Made by a program: the position numbers and the translations under genes
The notes under the pieces: model-generated
Databases searched by the model: none
What the model was told of the DNA's origin: nothing
Seen by the model: the letters and a program-made list of their open reading frames with translations, nothing else
Assembly: GCA_031256755.1 (NCBI GenBank)
Contig: JAIRPZ010000022.1
Location: forward strand, 1 to 5,497
Source of the DNA: Planctomycetaceae bacterium
Lineage (GTDB): Bacteria; Planctomycetota; Planctomycetia; Pirellulales; Thermoguttaceae
DNA length: 5,497 bases
Reading direction: 5' to 3'
Part shown: positions 5,170 to 5,497 of the stretch, in pieces
Layout: the number at the start of each line of letters is the position of its first letter
How positions within the stretch are numbered: position 1 is the first letter of the stretch

Positions 5170-5380
5170 ATGGCAATGCCTGTGTTTGTAACGGCAGGTT
5201 TCAGACGATTTGCCGAATCGCAGAAAGAACGAATATGGTGCGACGATAAAGAAAATAGAACTGGTTCCGCTGATGCTGAGTGCGGGAAAATACACAAAAC
5301 CGGAAACCAACGGTTTAACCTTCACCGCTGATGGCAAAACAAAATGGTTGGCATTACGGTCGAAAAACCATAGCCGTTAA
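5170..5380 (+). pseudogene. Small unrecognised gene broken by a one-base frameshift
   Basis: From the ATG at 5170 (3 bp after the zinc-ribbon stop) one frame reads 'MAMPVFVTAGFRRFAESQKE'. From about 5228 a different frame reads 'NEYGATIKKIELVPLMLSAG' and continues with 'KYTKPETNGLTFTADGKTKW' to the TAA at 5378-5380. Removing a single base near 5224-5226 (AAA) joins them into one smooth 69-residue protein, whereas each frame on its own turns implausible beyond that point. The two halves look protein-like, but I recognise no family. It could be a decayed gene, a +1 recoding site or a sequencing/assembly error. The unshifted frame would end at 5331 with 53 residues. Only a weak purine stretch (GGGTGCGG) precedes the start. 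Its closeness to the zinc-ribbon gene suggests a shared transcript. Confidence 0.4.
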
Positions 5381-5420
5381 CGCTTTCAACTTGTGAGACC
5401 CGGCAACGGACTGATTCCCT

Positions 5421-5448
5421 CGCTGGCGTTCTCTTGACAATGCCAGCG
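5421..5448. repeat. GC-rich inverted repeat around a -35 box
   Basis: CGCTGGC (5421-5427) and GCCAGCG (5442-5448) are perfect inverted repeats separated by 14 bp. The -35 hexamer at 5434-5439 lies in the centre. No T run follows, so an operator is as likely as a terminator for the genes to the left. Confidence 0.4.
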
Positions 5449-5462
5449 GTTTGGGGTATTGT
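5434..5462 (+). promoter_or_regulatory. Sigma70-type promoter reading out of the window
   Basis: A perfect TTGACA (5434-5439), a 17-bp spacer and TATTGT (5457-5462) face right. Transcription would begin near 5469. The gene it serves must lie beyond 5497, since no coding region is recognisable in 5381-5497. Confidence 0.5.
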
Positions 5463-5497
5463 AAGTTGATAGTATTTTTTCAATCTATTTTCCGCAT

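Overview
The window looks like chromosomal DNA from a flagellated Gram-negative bacterium, most plausibly a member of the Planctomycetota (inference). The grounds are a flagellar export gene (fliQ), several exported proline-rich proteins of no widely known family, frequent absence of Shine-Dalgarno sequences, and remnants of transposase families common in accessory DNA. Base composition appears near balanced; I did not compute it. Most protein names rest on motifs read by eye.

Left edge (1-890), mobile-element debris. A PD-(D/E)XK nuclease-family transposase-like gene runs leftward and is cut by the window edge. Next to it lies a decayed ISAs1-type insertion sequence of about 550 bp. It keeps the N- and C-terminal ends of its transposase in different frames, has lost the catalytic middle, and is bracketed by a candidate 15-bp imperfect terminal inverted repeat.

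Centre left (891-2048). A strong sigma70-type promoter (TTGACG, 17 bp, TATACT) drives a leader holding a 26-position purine/pyrimidine hairpin, followed by an exported endonuclease/exonuclease/phosphatase-family protein. This gene converges on the next transcription unit; a short perfect hairpin straddles its stop codon.

Centre (2082-3629), leftward. A two-gene unit sits behind a recognisable promoter: first a single-pass membrane protein with a Pro/Glu-rich tail, then an exported Pro-rich protein with a conserved-looking C-terminal half. Both end in Val-Leu-Pro. They probably act together in the envelope (inference).

Centre right (3759-4533), leftward. A small exported protein of unknown function precedes fliQ, an inner-membrane subunit of the flagellar type III export gate. 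Neither fliP nor fliR is adjacent.

Right (4534-5497), rightward. A divergent intergenic region carries two consecutive stem-loops, the second a good intrinsic terminator, immediately ahead of a very good ribosome binding site and a Ser/Thr-rich protein with four CxxC pairs (zinc ribbon). The layout suggests transcription attenuation or a terminated small RNA. A small gene broken by a one-base frameshift follows, and then a sigma70-like promoter embedded in a GC-rich palindrome that reads out of the window.
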